From CAWHPS01 sp963831235 (GTDB lineage Bacteria > Fibrobacterota > OXYB2-FULL-49-7 > JAEUSG01), in NCBI GenBank assembly GCA_963831235.1, contig CAWHPS010000040.1, forward strand, positions 1 through 31,385: a DNA stretch of 31,385 nucleotides, given 5' to 3'. Of this stretch, positions 1 to 8,944 are shown one piece after another. Both the position numbers and the translations under genes were made by a program. Within the stretch, counting starts at the first letter, position 1, and each line of letters starts with the position of its first letter. The notes below the pieces were generated by a model. The model was not told the origin of the DNA, made no database searches, and saw only the letters and a list, made by a program, of their open reading frames with translations.

Positions 1-63
1 CAATATTATGTCTTTGTTCTTGATAAAACTATTTCAACCTTATATCTTTTAGCACAATTGAAT

Positions 64-849
64 ATGTCATTTTCACGAAATTTATTCTTAATTGCAGTTG
101 TCCTGCTATTATCGATACCATGCCTGCCGCAATATGATAATCTTAAATCAATTGGCGCGGTAAATGATTTTGCCAATATCGTATCACCTGAAACCAGGAA
201 TTATCTTGAACAACTTTCAATTGCAGTTGAGCAAGCGACCGGTTTTGCAATGGTTGTTCTTACAATCCCGGAACTGCCGGAAAATGTTCCAATTGAAGAA
301 TATGCTGTCAATGTTTACCAGAAATGGGGTATTGGGAAAAAAGGTAGCGATGCCGGAGCGCTTGTAGTTGCAGCTATCAAAGATCACAGAATGCGCATAG
401 AGGTAGGATATGGTGCAGAAGGATACCTTCCTGATGCCATCTGCAAAAGGATTATTGAGCAGCTTATGGTCCCGGCTTTCAAACAAGGCGATTATGATGC
501 AGGTTTTACGTCTGCTGCCAATGAAATCACAAAGCGCGTTGCAGTCGAATACAAATTGGATTTATCCAAACTCTCTCTTAATAATCCTGCTCGATATGCG
601 CAGCCTGCACAAGGCCAAATAAAGCTGAGTCCTATCCAGATATTCTTACTGTTTTTAGTTCTGTTTCTTCTTATTGGAACGCGTCCTGGCAGGGCAATAT
701 TGTATTCATTAATAATATCCATGCTATTAAACAGCGGAAGGGGCCGGTTCGGCGGAAATGGTTTTGGCGGTGGATTTTCTTCTGGTGGTGGATTCGGTGG
801 ATTTGGAGGCGGAATGTCCGGCGGCGGCGGTGCAAGTGGACGCTGGTAA
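64..849 (+). CDS. TPM-domain membrane protein (YgcG-like) with Gly-rich tail
   Basis: A hydrophobic signal peptide (LFLIAVVLLLSIP) leads into a TPM domain over roughly residues 28-165, recognisable from the FANIVSPET, YQKWGIGKKGSDAG and VGYGAEGYLPD blocks. A transmembrane stretch (about 195-225) and a Gly/Ser-rich tail ending SGRW follow. This is the usual architecture of TPM proteins encoded beside LemA, here two genes downstream. TPM domains were once called phosphatase domains; in this context the protein is better seen as an envelope protein of unknown activity. The frame is open to the window's left edge and a TTG lies at 58. I chose ATG 64 because the signal peptide begins there, although no strong ribosome site is visible. 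Confidence 0.85.
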   Translation: MSFSRNLFLIAVVLLLSIPCLPQYDNLKSIGAVNDFANIVSPETRNYLEQLSIAVEQATGFAMVVLTIPELPENVPIEEYAVNVYQKWGIGKKGSDAGALVVAAIKDHRMRIEVGYGAEGYLPDAICKRIIEQLMVPAFKQGDYDAGFTSAANEITKRVAVEYKLDLSKLSLNNPARYAQPAQGQIKLSPIQIFLLFLVLFLLIGTRPGRAILYSLIISMLLNSGRGRFGGNGFGGGFSSGGGFGGFGGGMSGGGGASGRW

Positions 850-867
850 AGAAAGGAGTTTTGTTGA

Positions 868-1599
868 ATGTTGTGTAAAATCATAAATCCAATGGATATT
901 AAAGAGGCGCTTGTAGCGGATCTGACAAAAGCATTCGGGAACAATTTATTATCCGTTGTCATGTTTGGAAGCGCGGCAACAGAGCGTTATGTGCCGGGCA
1001 AATCGGATATTAACATCATACTTATTGTTAAAGACGAATCAGTACAGGCCCTTTCAGGTTTAAACAGGCTCGAGAAAAAATGGAAATGCCGCAAGGTGGT
1101 GTTTTCCTTCTTTTTTACAAGTGAATACATAAACAATTCACTTGACTCCTACCCACTTGAATTCCTGGAAATCCAAAAGGAACACCTGCTCCTACATGGC
1201 AATGATTTTTTCAAGGATCTTAAAGTGAGCCGGATGTTCCTGCGGCTGCAATGTGAAAGAGAATTAAAGGGAAAATTGCTGCACCTTAAGCGTGAATTTA
1301 TCAGAAGGCATCATAAGAAAAGATATTTACAAGAACTTTTGAAAATATCTTTCCCTCAATTTATAATAATTTTCCGCGGTGTGTTGTATTCTTCGGGATT
1401 GGATTTTATTCCAAAGCAGACGGTAGATGCAATAAAAAATCTCAGGTCCACTCTTAATGTGGACACTTCCATATTAAACCGTATTTCTTCAAATCAAATA
1501 CCTTCTGATTATGATAGGCTGAACGGTTTTTTCATAGAATATATACGTGCGGTTGAATCAATATCCAATGCTGTTGATAAAATGAAAACCAATCAATAA
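868..1599 (+). CDS. Nucleotidyltransferase-fold protein with altered catalytic motif
   Basis: The N-terminal part has the nucleotidyltransferase signature: VVMFGSAATERY with G34-S35, then KSDINIILI. In active members the second motif is usually D-x-D; here it is D47-I-N49, so the second metal-binding Asp is Asn. The C-terminal 140 residues are helical and basic (LKREFIRRHHKKR) and I cannot assign them. An AAAGGAG at 852-858 gives good spacing to ATG 868; an internal Met at codon 9 is the alternative. It lies 18 bp after the TPM gene and 24 bp before lemA, so the three are probably co-transcribed. Substrate unknown; it may be a weak or inactive enzyme. Confidence 0.7.
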   Translation: MLCKIINPMDIKEALVADLTKAFGNNLLSVVMFGSAATERYVPGKSDINIILIVKDESVQALSGLNRLEKKWKCRKVVFSFFFTSEYINNSLDSYPLEFLEIQKEHLLLHGNDFFKDLKVSRMFLRLQCERELKGKLLHLKREFIRRHHKKRYLQELLKISFPQFIIIFRGVLYSSGLDFIPKQTVDAIKNLRSTLNVDTSILNRISSNQIPSDYDRLNGFFIEYIRAVESISNAVDKMKTNQ

Positions 1600-1623
1600 A
1601 ATCAAAACTCAAAGGAGGCATTA

Positions 1624-2232
1624 ATGAAAACATGGCAAAAGGTCCTGCTAGGAATCGCAATTGCGGTCATTGTAATCGGGTTCGGAGTTTATAGTTTTTT
1701 TAAAAGCAATTACAATAGTTTCGTGACATTGGATGAAAAGGTCAAAATGTCGTGGGCCCAGGTGCAAAGCCAGTACCAAAGACGCAGCGATCTAATCCCG
1801 AACCTTGTGGAAACCGTAAAGGGATATGCAAGCCATGAAAAGGAAACACTGGAAGAAGTTACAAAAGCCCGCGCACAAATGGGAGGTGTCGTAAACATAA
1901 CAGGTGATGTTGTAAACAACCCTGAATTGATGCAGAAATTCCAGCAGGCCCAGGCAGGGCTGGGGGCAGCCCTCCAGCGGCTTATGGTGGTTGCGGAAAG
2001 ATACCCGGAACTTAAGGCCAATCAGAATTTTCTTGAGCTTCAGGCCCAGCTTGAAGGCACGGAAAACAGGATAACCGTAGAGAGGATGAGGTATAATCAG
2101 GCTGTAATGGAATATAATCAGACCATCCGGCAATTCCCAGCCAATATGATTGCAGGCTTTTTCAGGTTCCAGCGCGCAACACCGTTTGAGGCGGATAAAA
2201 CTGCCCAGGAAGCGCCGAAGGTAAAGTTTTAA
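1624..2232 (+). CDS. lemA: LemA family protein
   Basis: The protein has 202 aa with a short cytoplasmic N-terminus, one transmembrane helix (about residues 7-27), then the LemA helical domain. Diagnostic blocks are YNSFVTLDEKVKMSWAQV, YQRRSDLIPNLVETVKGYA, AERYPELKANQNFL and ENRITVERMRYN. LemA proteins are membrane-anchored coiled helical proteins of uncertain function and often accompany TPM-domain proteins, as here. A strong GGAGG at 1614-1618 precedes ATG 1624. The stop overlaps the stop of the convergent ispH-ubiA gene by 4 bp, leaving no room for a dedicated terminator. Confidence 0.93.
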   Translation: MKTWQKVLLGIAIAVIVIGFGVYSFFKSNYNSFVTLDEKVKMSWAQVQSQYQRRSDLIPNLVETVKGYASHEKETLEEVTKARAQMGGVVNITGDVVNNPELMQKFQQAQAGLGAALQRLMVVAERYPELKANQNFLELQAQLEGTENRITVERMRYNQAVMEYNQTIRQFPANMIAGFFRFQRATPFEADKTAQEAPKVKF

Positions 2233-3980
2233 TTCAATTCCGGGTTAAAAGAGCCGAGGAATAAAAGAATAAACGGCAAAATAAAAATAAAGTCAACGAC
2301 CGTGTCGAAAAGCGTGGAATCAAGAAGCTTGTCCGCTTTGAAAAGCGAATAGACGAAGAAAAGGTATAGGGGACATGCCGTAAGAAGCAGACTGCTTATG
2401 GGCAAAGCTTCAAGTATCACGCCTGCAATCGGAATAAGCGCCAGAATCGCAAATAGGAGGTTTGGGAAGATCAAACCGATCTTTTTGCCCATTACAATTG
2501 GAATGGTCTCGCGGCCCACAATAAGATCCTGCTGAATGTCCTGCAGGTCATGGAAAATTGTACGGATAAAAACAATTACAAACAGATAAATAAAAGTAAG
2601 TATTGTGTCAGGGTTTGGAAGTGTCAGATAGTAGTTTTCCCGTGCATAAGGCACGGATACGCATACGATTGACCAGGCAAATGCGATTCCAAGGTCCTTT
2701 GATAACATTATGTCCTTAAGTTTCCTGTTTTTTAAGAATGGAAGATTGTTTTTCGGCATGATGTTTATGTGATAAAGTACACCGGCCACGCATGCCACTA
2801 GAATAAGAATAAATTCCGCCCAACCCAGAAGAGCAGAAATCACTACAGAAGCCACTCCTGTAAAAAGAAATACAGCCATGGAAATCCGTTTATGACTAAG
2901 TATGTAGTCTGTCTTGAAAATCTCCTCATACTGGTTGGCCTGTATGTTTGTGAGATGGTTTAGTATATACATTGAATTTATATACAATCCTGCCACGATC
3001 ATATGAAAAAAATTGATGGATTCATTTTGAAGATAAAGCGCAGTCCATGTCATAAGCAAAGCGCCAAGTGCAAGGTATCCGTTGAATGCGACGATTAATT
3101 CCGCGGCGGTTTGCGGAATTCTGATGTACCAGGGTTTCATGGAACGGCCTATTGCTTTTAATCTTCCCGTGACCCTTTTAATGAGCCATGATGGCGTTGA
3201 TGCTCCTGAAACAACCGCGACCTTCCTGGTATTTCTAAAAGCATCAGGATCAAGCTCCTTTTCCGTCTCAATGTGAAATACATTCTCACAGTTCATTCTT
3301 GCGATTTCGTAAAGCCTTGTTGAGTTGGCGCTGTTCCTGCCCCCGACAACTATCAGAGCATCAACCTCTCTTGAAAGGCTTTCCACCTCTGTCTGACGGT
3401 TGTCCGTGGCTTTACATATTGTATCAAATATTGCTGATTCTGGAAAACGGGCTTCAACAATAGCTTTAATTTGCTGATATCCGGCAAGGCTCTGGGTTGT
3501 CTGGGCAACAAGGCATACCTTATCATAAGATGGAAGCTTTTCAATTTGCTCTATTGATTTTACGATAATTCCTTTGTCTCTTGCATATCCGAGAAGTCCT
3601 GTTACCTCAGCATGGCCTTCATCACCGTATATTAAAATAGTGTAACCTTTTTTGTAATGTTCATCTATGATCCAGTGAATCCTGTGGACGTGGGGGCATG
3701 TTGAATCAAGCACTCGTTTGGCCTTTGCCCTTATTTGTTGCTCAATGGCGGGTGGAACGCCATGCGTGCGGATTGCCACGGTATCAGCCCTGATCATATC
3801 CGGGTTATTTACTGTGGTTACGTTCTTTTGTTTCAGGAGATCAAGAGTTTGAGGGTTGTGGATAAGAGGCCCAAGAGTTTCAATGGGCTCGCCGCTTTCA
3901 TGCGTATTTTTGAGGATGGTGTTCATGGCCATTCGAACACCCATACAGAAACCCGAATTTTTAGCGACTATTATTTTCAT
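2229..3980 (-). CDS. ispH: IspH (HMBPP reductase) fused to UbiA-type prenyltransferase
   Basis: Residues 1-280 are a complete IspH, the 4Fe-4S enzyme that makes IPP and DMAPP in the last MEP-pathway step. The cluster cysteines are C12 (GFCMGV), C95 (STCPHV) and C189 (TICKAT). Substrate residues H41, H73, H123, E125, the GRNSANS loop and GASTPSWLI are all present. Residues 285-583 are a polytopic UbiA-like domain with KLKD-type and D478-L-Q-D481-IQQ-D485 motifs followed by GRETIPI. The first Asp-rich motif (normally NDxxD) is N341-H-L-T-N345. IspH alone is about 280-320 aa, so this is a genuine in-frame fusion with no internal stop. It suggests coupling of isoprenoid precursor supply to a membrane prenyl transfer; the acceptor is unknown. 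Confidence 0.9.
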   Translation of the reverse strand: MKIIVAKNSGFCMGVRMAMNTILKNTHESGEPIETLGPLIHNPQTLDLLKQKNVTTVNNPDMIRADTVAIRTHGVPPAIEQQIRAKAKRVLDSTCPHVHRIHWIIDEHYKKGYTILIYGDEGHAEVTGLLGYARDKGIIVKSIEQIEKLPSYDKVCLVAQTTQSLAGYQQIKAIVEARFPESAIFDTICKATDNRQTEVESLSREVDALIVVGGRNSANSTRLYEIARMNCENVFHIETEKELDPDAFRNTRKVAVVSGASTPSWLIKRVTGRLKAIGRSMKPWYIRIPQTAAELIVAFNGYLALGALLMTWTALYLQNESINFFHMIVAGLYINSMYILNHLTNIQANQYEEIFKTDYILSHKRISMAVFLFTGVASVVISALLGWAEFILILVACVAGVLYHINIMPKNNLPFLKNRKLKDIMLSKDLGIAFAWSIVCVSVPYARENYYLTLPNPDTILTFIYLFVIVFIRTIFHDLQDIQQDLIVGRETIPIVMGKKIGLIFPNLLFAILALIPIAGVILEALPISSLLLTACPLYLFFVYSLFKADKLLDSTLFDTVVDFIFILPFILLFLGSFNPELN

Positions 3981-4190
3981 ATTGGCAGACCCAAGTGACT
4001 ATAAAACATGCCATTTACTGTTTTAATAATATATTTATTGTCATCCATATTTTGCGAATAATCCGCTTTTCTGAAAAATCCCTAAAGTCCGTGAAGATTC
4101 AGTTTCAATAATATCTGGTAGAAATCCATCAGGAAATAATATATTCATAATTGATTAGAAGGAGTCCTGCCTTTTGAGCCTTGATGAAAC

Positions 4191-4349
4191 ATGGAAATAC
4201 CAGACCAATTTTTAAGTGAAGAAGATCTTGATATCAGGAATATGCGTGAAGAGGAACTCTACGCCTATTGGGACATGTGGCTTTTGCAGGCACAGAGTAC
4301 AAATAACCAGGAGAAAGACCAATATTCCCACGGTGTTTTTACGCTTTAG
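4191..4349 (+). CDS. Small conserved-looking ORF, probable 5' frameshift
   Basis: This 52-codon ORF is rich in acidic and aromatic residues (EEELYAYWDMWLLQAQSTN, then DQYSHGVFTL at the end) and I do not recognise the family. ATG 4191 has no ribosome site, and a stop lies just upstream in frame. In another frame, TTG 4174 has AAGGAG at 4159-4164 with ideal spacing and opens MSLDETWKYQTNF, which ends at TAA 4213. The two frames meet at a run of five T (4209-4213). One extra T would join them into a single protein of about 58 aa. So either the gene is broken, or frame is restored by slippage, or the short form is made from 4191. Confidence 0.5.
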   Translation: MEIPDQFLSEEDLDIRNMREEELYAYWDMWLLQAQSTNNQEKDQYSHGVFTL

Positions 4350-4431
4350 TTTAAAACCCTCAAATTTGGGACAACCTGTCCTGAATTGAAATTACCATAC
4401 TTTCAATAACAGTGGTTTTTGGCCAGGTTAT

Positions 4432-7400
4432 ATGTTAATTTTTACACCAGTTATGAGAAATGTTTTATTATTAATTTGTGTCCTTCTTGTCTCAGTCAAC
4501 GCACAATTCGGTACAAATAAACTTCAATACAAGAAAAATTACTGGCAAACCATTAAAACCTCCCATTTCGATATTTACTATTCTGAAAACAGCCGTAAAA
4601 TAGCCACCTTTGCCGCGGATTATATTGAAACCGTCCTTGATTCCATAACCAACAATTTGCATTACAATATAAAAAAACGGATTCCTGTAATAATTTACAA
4701 ATCCCAATCCGATTTTGAACAAACGAATGTGATAACTGACGAAATAGGGGAGGGCACAGGCGGATTTACCGAGATTTTCAAATCACGGATTGTTGTGCCT
4801 TTCGACGGATCCTGGCCGGACTTCAAACATGTAGTGCACCATGAATTGACCCATGCTGTGATGTTTGACCTGATATTTGAAAATGTTTTCAATGCTTTCC
4901 GTTATAGAGCTAGTTTTCAAATGCCGCTTTGGGTTGCCGAAGGATTGGCCGAGTATGAATCCGCGCGCTGGAACCTTGAGAGCGACATGTTTCTTATGGA
5001 TGCAGTGATATCAGGATATATTGCCGAACCTGAACAGGAATTCGGCACAATGTACCTTGCATATAAGGCAGGCATGGCTTTTTATAATTTCATGGTGGTG
5101 CAGTATGGAGAAGACTGTGTTGGTGATTTTATAAAATACATGAACCTGTTCAAGAATGTTGACAAGGCATTCAAGAATGCCACACATACCACTCTTAAGC
5201 GTGCTGGAGAATATTTTCTTTTATTCCTTAAAAAGAAATACTGGCCTGAATTGGGCCGCCGCGATAATGCCTCGGAAATCGCAAGGCGCTTAACCTTGCA
5301 CAGGACAATGGGCTATTTTACAGTACAGCCTGATGAAGATCCTCTTGCAAATTTAAACATACAGCCTTCTGTTTCGCCAGATGGAAAAACCATTGCATAT
5401 TTCAGTGATCGCGATGATTTCATCGGAATCTATTTGATTGACGCGCGTACCGGTAAACCCCTAAGTAGAATTGCGGAATCCGGAACATCTGATAAATTCG
5501 AATCCTTTCATTCTTATAAAAGCGGCATCGCTTGGTCCCATGATAGCAAGCGTATCCTGTTTGTGGCCCGCAGTCAGGGTAAGGATGTTATAAGGATCAT
5601 GGATGTAAATAAGAAGAAGGTCATTTTAACCCTGCCGTTTTCAATGGATAGAATTGAATATCCGGACTGGTCGCCATCCGAAGATATGGTTGTTATGAGC
5701 GGTCTTGTAAAGGGACAATCAGATATCTACATCTTTGAAATAAAAAAGGGTGAGTTAAGAAAAATCACCTCTGATGAAAACTATGATACCTATCCCCGTT
5801 TTTCACCGGATGGTTCCAAAATTGTCTTTGAGTCGGAATTCGGCGGTAAGAAGCAATTTGGATGCAATGGTTTTGATCTTTTCATGATTAACACTGACGG
5901 CTCGCAAGTAAAGCGGCTTACCGAAAGCCCCTTTGACGACCGGATGGCTGCTTTTGCAAACGACAATAAAAATCTTTTCTTCGTATCCAACAGGAGCGGC
6001 TTATCCAATGTATATGTCATGGCGCTTGATTCACTTGTTCCGCATCCTGTCACAAATGTATTCGCAGGTTGTTTTAACCCGACTGTTCCGGAAAACGACA
6101 GCTTCATGGTCTTTTCTGTTTTTGAAAACGGCGGATGGGATGTTTTTCGCATAGACTCCCCCTTGAAGCGGGCAATGGGCAATGCCCTGCCGCTTACGGA
6201 TTATGCACGTTCCCTTACTGACTCATCATTTGTTTTCTGGCGCAAAACGAGCATGCCGCCTATCCCTAACGATACAGCAGGCCTCGATTCAGCCCTCAAG
6301 GCAAAACGCATGAAGCGAGACTCATTAAAGGCCATATCGGAAAGAGAAATCCCGGCCATGGATTCAGCACAGTTTGATACTACAAAAAAAGCACTGGCAA
6401 AAACAGATTCAACGGAACCTGATTCGATTGATTACGAAGAACCCTTACCTGAGCGCACCCCCTTTTCCCCTATGGGCACAGCTGATGTATTTGGGCCTGA
6501 TCCATACTCCGTCACGAAGAAGCATCGTGAACCCCGCCCATTGGTTGACACGAGCGCCTTCATACACGACACCACTGAATTCAAAAATCCCAACGGCTCA
6601 TATAAAGAGACCCCTTATTCACCAAAGTTCACATTCGATGCAATTTCCGCCATGGTGGGGGGCGTTGCGTCACCCAATGCATTTGCAGTGGGTGGACAGG
6701 CGGAATTCGCTTTAAGCGACATACTCGGGAACCATCAGATATTCGTTGCCGCAAATTTGTACGGCAATACCATGCAGAACCCGCTTGACGAACTGAGCGG
6801 CTATCTGGCATACTATTACCTGCCATATAGGACGGATTTAGGAGCAAGTATGTATCGGTATGTCAACGCCTTTGGAACTGAAGATAGCGCCCAGCTCCAC
6901 TATGATCTTTTTCTTGATGCCATCTACAATGCAAATGTTCAGGTGATATATCCATTTTCAAGGTTCCTGCGTGTGGAAGGGAACGCAGGGATTAGCGTTA
7001 TTACAAGGAACATCGAGCATTACAGCCGTCCGGTTAATACAGATGGTTACACACGTATAAACCGCGAAAAAGATAAGTCCCTTACAAATTATGAATTGGG
7101 AGCGGCAACCGTATTTGACAATACCTTATGGGGTAATGTGGGTCCGGTAAACGGGCTTCGAATGAGATTATCGGGACTTGTCGTACCTCCTGGATCAGGC
7201 TCGAACTATTCCTATGGAGTAGCAATGGTGGATGGGCGTAAATACTTTCACTATCTTAAAAAATATGTGCTTGCATTACGATTCTCCGGAGGCAAAAGCA
7301 TTGCCCTCGAAGATGGGGCAAACCCAAAGCTCTTTTATTTAGGCGGAGTTCCTGACAATATATCATATCTCTTTATGCCCTACTATCTTGACAATTCAAT

Positions 7401-7800
7401 AGCAACAAATTATTTCTCGTCAATTGTAATGCCTTTGCGCGGTTATTCCATAGGTGCGGCAAACCCTAAAGGCAACACTCAGTTCGTGCTGTCCAACATG
7501 GAATTCCGTTTCCCCTTCATAACTAATCTGTCCATATATTTTCCGCTGCCCATATCAATAAATTATATAATGGGCGCAGTATTCTGGGACATCGGAGCTG
7601 CATGGGACAATCCAGATACCTTCAAGGGAGCGAGAAGCAGCTCGGATCTTTTTTTCACTTATGACGACATCAAGAGCGGTATCGGGTTCGGGCTGCGCAT
7701 GAATCTGTTCGGGGGAATTGTAATCAAGTGGGACAGGGCCTTAAGGCTTGGAGTTGACCACGTGCGGGAAGATTATTTTTCTCTCGGCGCTGAGTTTTAA
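4432..7800 (+). CDS. Exported gluzincin-like protease / TolB-like propeller / outer-membrane barrel fusion
   Basis: This 1,122-aa protein has a signal peptide (RNVLLLICVLLVSVNAQ). The first domain, about residues 40-290, carries a zinc-protease motif H137-E-L-T-H141 with a downstream WVAEGLAEYE Glu ligand, as in peptidase-MA-like gluzincins. Residues about 310-600 form WD40/PD40 propeller blades (SVSPDGKTIAYFSDR, RFSPDGSKIVFESE). A charged Thr/Asp/Pro-rich linker follows (about 610-720). The last 380 residues look like an outer-membrane beta-barrel of the Omp85/surface-antigen type, with alternating aromatic strands and final Phe. I infer a cell-surface protease or assembly factor. Start 4432 is uncertain; Met8 (4453) also leaves a signal peptide, and neither has a clear ribosome site. 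Confidence 0.83.
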   Translation: MLIFTPVMRNVLLLICVLLVSVNAQFGTNKLQYKKNYWQTIKTSHFDIYYSENSRKIATFAADYIETVLDSITNNLHYNIKKRIPVIIYKSQSDFEQTNVITDEIGEGTGGFTEIFKSRIVVPFDGSWPDFKHVVHHELTHAVMFDLIFENVFNAFRYRASFQMPLWVAEGLAEYESARWNLESDMFLMDAVISGYIAEPEQEFGTMYLAYKAGMAFYNFMVVQYGEDCVGDFIKYMNLFKNVDKAFKNATHTTLKRAGEYFLLFLKKKYWPELGRRDNASEIARRLTLHRTMGYFTVQPDEDPLANLNIQPSVSPDGKTIAYFSDRDDFIGIYLIDARTGKPLSRIAESGTSDKFESFHSYKSGIAWSHDSKRILFVARSQGKDVIRIMDVNKKKVILTLPFSMDRIEYPDWSPSEDMVVMSGLVKGQSDIYIFEIKKGELRKITSDENYDTYPRFSPDGSKIVFESEFGGKKQFGCNGFDLFMINTDGSQVKRLTESPFDDRMAAFANDNKNLFFVSNRSGLSNVYVMALDSLVPHPVTNVFAGCFNPTVPENDSFMVFSVFENGGWDVFRIDSPLKRAMGNALPLTDYARSLTDSSFVFWRKTSMPPIPNDTAGLDSALKAKRMKRDSLKAISEREIPAMDSAQFDTTKKALAKTDSTEPDSIDYEEPLPERTPFSPMGTADVFGPDPYSVTKKHREPRPLVDTSAFIHDTTEFKNPNGSYKETPYSPKFTFDAISAMVGGVASPNAFAVGGQAEFALSDILGNHQIFVAANLYGNTMQNPLDELSGYLAYYYLPYRTDLGASMYRYVNAFGTEDSAQLHYDLFLDAIYNANVQVIYPFSRFLRVEGNAGISVITRNIEHYSRPVNTDGYTRINREKDKSLTNYELGAATVFDNTLWGNVGPVNGLRMRLSGLVVPPGSGSNYSYGVAMVDGRKYFHYLKKYVLALRFSGGKSIALEDGANPKLFYLGGVPDNISYLFMPYYLDNSIATNYFSSIVMPLRGYSIGAANPKGNTQFVLSNMEFRFPFITNLSIYFPLPISINYIMGAVFWDIGAAWDNPDTFKGARSSSDLFFTYDDIKSGIGFGLRMNLFGGIVIKWDRALRLGVDHVREDYFSLGAEF

Positions 7801-7816
7801 AAGCTTAACACATGGG

Positions 7817-7960
7817 AAACCCATCCCCCCGACCCCCTTCCCTTTTTCTTGAAGGAAAAATGGAAGGGGGAGTCAAGATTAAAACACAAAAAATCTTTTT
7901 GCATTTTTCAGAACCCTTCCCTTTTTCCCTCAAGAAAAAGGGAAGGGCAGGGATGGGTTT
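7817..7960. repeat. Paired-hairpin repeat, family B copy 1
   Basis: The 144-bp element starts AAACCCATCCC and ends with its reverse complement GGGATGGGTTT. Inside are two purine/pyrimidine-biased hairpins: left arm CCCCCTTCC against GGAAGGGGG, and a right one with arms CCCTTCCC and GGGAAGGG. The right hairpin is close to the reverse complement of the left. The centre is AT-rich and unrelated to that of copy 2 at 15039. It lies between convergent genes and could terminate transcription both ways. The structure is that of a REPIN or small MITE. Confidence 0.85.
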
Positions 7961-8039
7961 GGTAATTTGATAAAAATTCTTTTTATCCAACATATTGTAT
8001 ATACCCATAAAAAAGTACGATGCTCCAAAGCTTATAATC

Positions 8040-8909
8040 TTACAACATCCAGGGCTCAACCCAAACCTCTTCATCACAAAGATCATCTCGTTCCAGCATT
8101 TTATCAATAGTTGCAAGCAACTTTCCCTTATCCTTTGGAAGACGGCCTTCAAGAGGTAGCGGGTTTGATGTATGATTGCACCTAAATACAGTTGACTTAA
8201 GCTCAAGATTAGCTACAATTTCCCGTAATTCCATGAGCACTTCGGCTTTATTCAATGGCATAAAGTTACCAGACTTGATAAGTCCCTGCAAAGGAGTACC
8301 TGGGACTGGTATAAGCGTAAGAAGGGACAATAATGGAGGTTGCATGTTGTTCAGGACTTTGGCAGTTTCCAGAGCATGACTGGATGATAATGATTTTCCG
8401 CCCGCACCTATCAGGGCAATGACGGAAAGTCTTATATTGCTTTCTCTTGTCAGATAAGCTGCCTTGATAGCATCTTCGGCCCTGTCTTGCTTACGTTGCA
8501 AAGCAAGTACCTGATCACTTCCACTTTCCAGCCCCAAATAAGCTATCGAAAGTTTCAAAGACCTTAATGTTTTAAGTTCTTCCAAGGATTTTCCACACAG
8601 CGATATACTATTGGCATAAAGACTGATACGAGTAAGATTGGGTAATGTGTAGTTCAATTGCTGTGCAATATTGACAAGACGTTTATAAGAAAGAAACATG
8701 GCATCTCCATCAGCGAGAAACACTCTTTTTATAAAAGGATATGCAATGCCTGCCTTTAGGATTTCAGATTCAACAGCAGTGGTATCCATTTCACGATATG
8801 GCCGCCCCTTGTACATGCCGCAAAAAGCGCAGCTGTTGTTAGGGCAGCCATCTGCAATTCTAAGGATATAGCTGTCAGCTTCAGCAGGGGGACGATAAAC
8901 AGTTGTCAT
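8040..8909 (-). CDS. Radical SAM protein (GCxxNxCxFC family)
   Basis: The protein opens with RPPAEADSYILRIADGCPNNSCAFCGMYKG, split here as RPPAEADSY, then C22-x4-C27-x2-C30, the spaced variant of the radical SAM cluster motif seen in a family of small stand-alone radical SAM enzymes. LADGDAM, YLGLESGSD and LTLIPVPGTPL are further radical SAM barrel motifs. I see no added SPASM or cobalamin domain; substrate unknown. GGAG lies a few bases before ATG 8909. The start is 35 bp downstream of the caspase-like gene's stop, so it is probably the last gene of that operon. Family B copy 1 lies beyond its 3' end. Confidence 0.82.
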   Translation of the reverse strand: MTTVYRPPAEADSYILRIADGCPNNSCAFCGMYKGRPYREMDTTAVESEILKAGIAYPFIKRVFLADGDAMFLSYKRLVNIAQQLNYTLPNLTRISLYANSISLCGKSLEELKTLRSLKLSIAYLGLESGSDQVLALQRKQDRAEDAIKAAYLTRESNIRLSVIALIGAGGKSLSSSHALETAKVLNNMQPPLLSLLTLIPVPGTPLQGLIKSGNFMPLNKAEVLMELREIVANLELKSTVFRCNHTSNPLPLEGRLPKDKGKLLATIDKMLERDDLCDEEVWVEPWML

Positions 8910-8944
8910 TGATCTCCGGGAAAATTTATCGGTTAAAATAAAAT

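Noticed and set aside
492..962. Minus-strand proline-rich open frame opposite the TPM gene
   Set aside because: It is the complement of the Gly-rich coding tail; it has no ribosome site or homology, and the plus strand is clearly coding.
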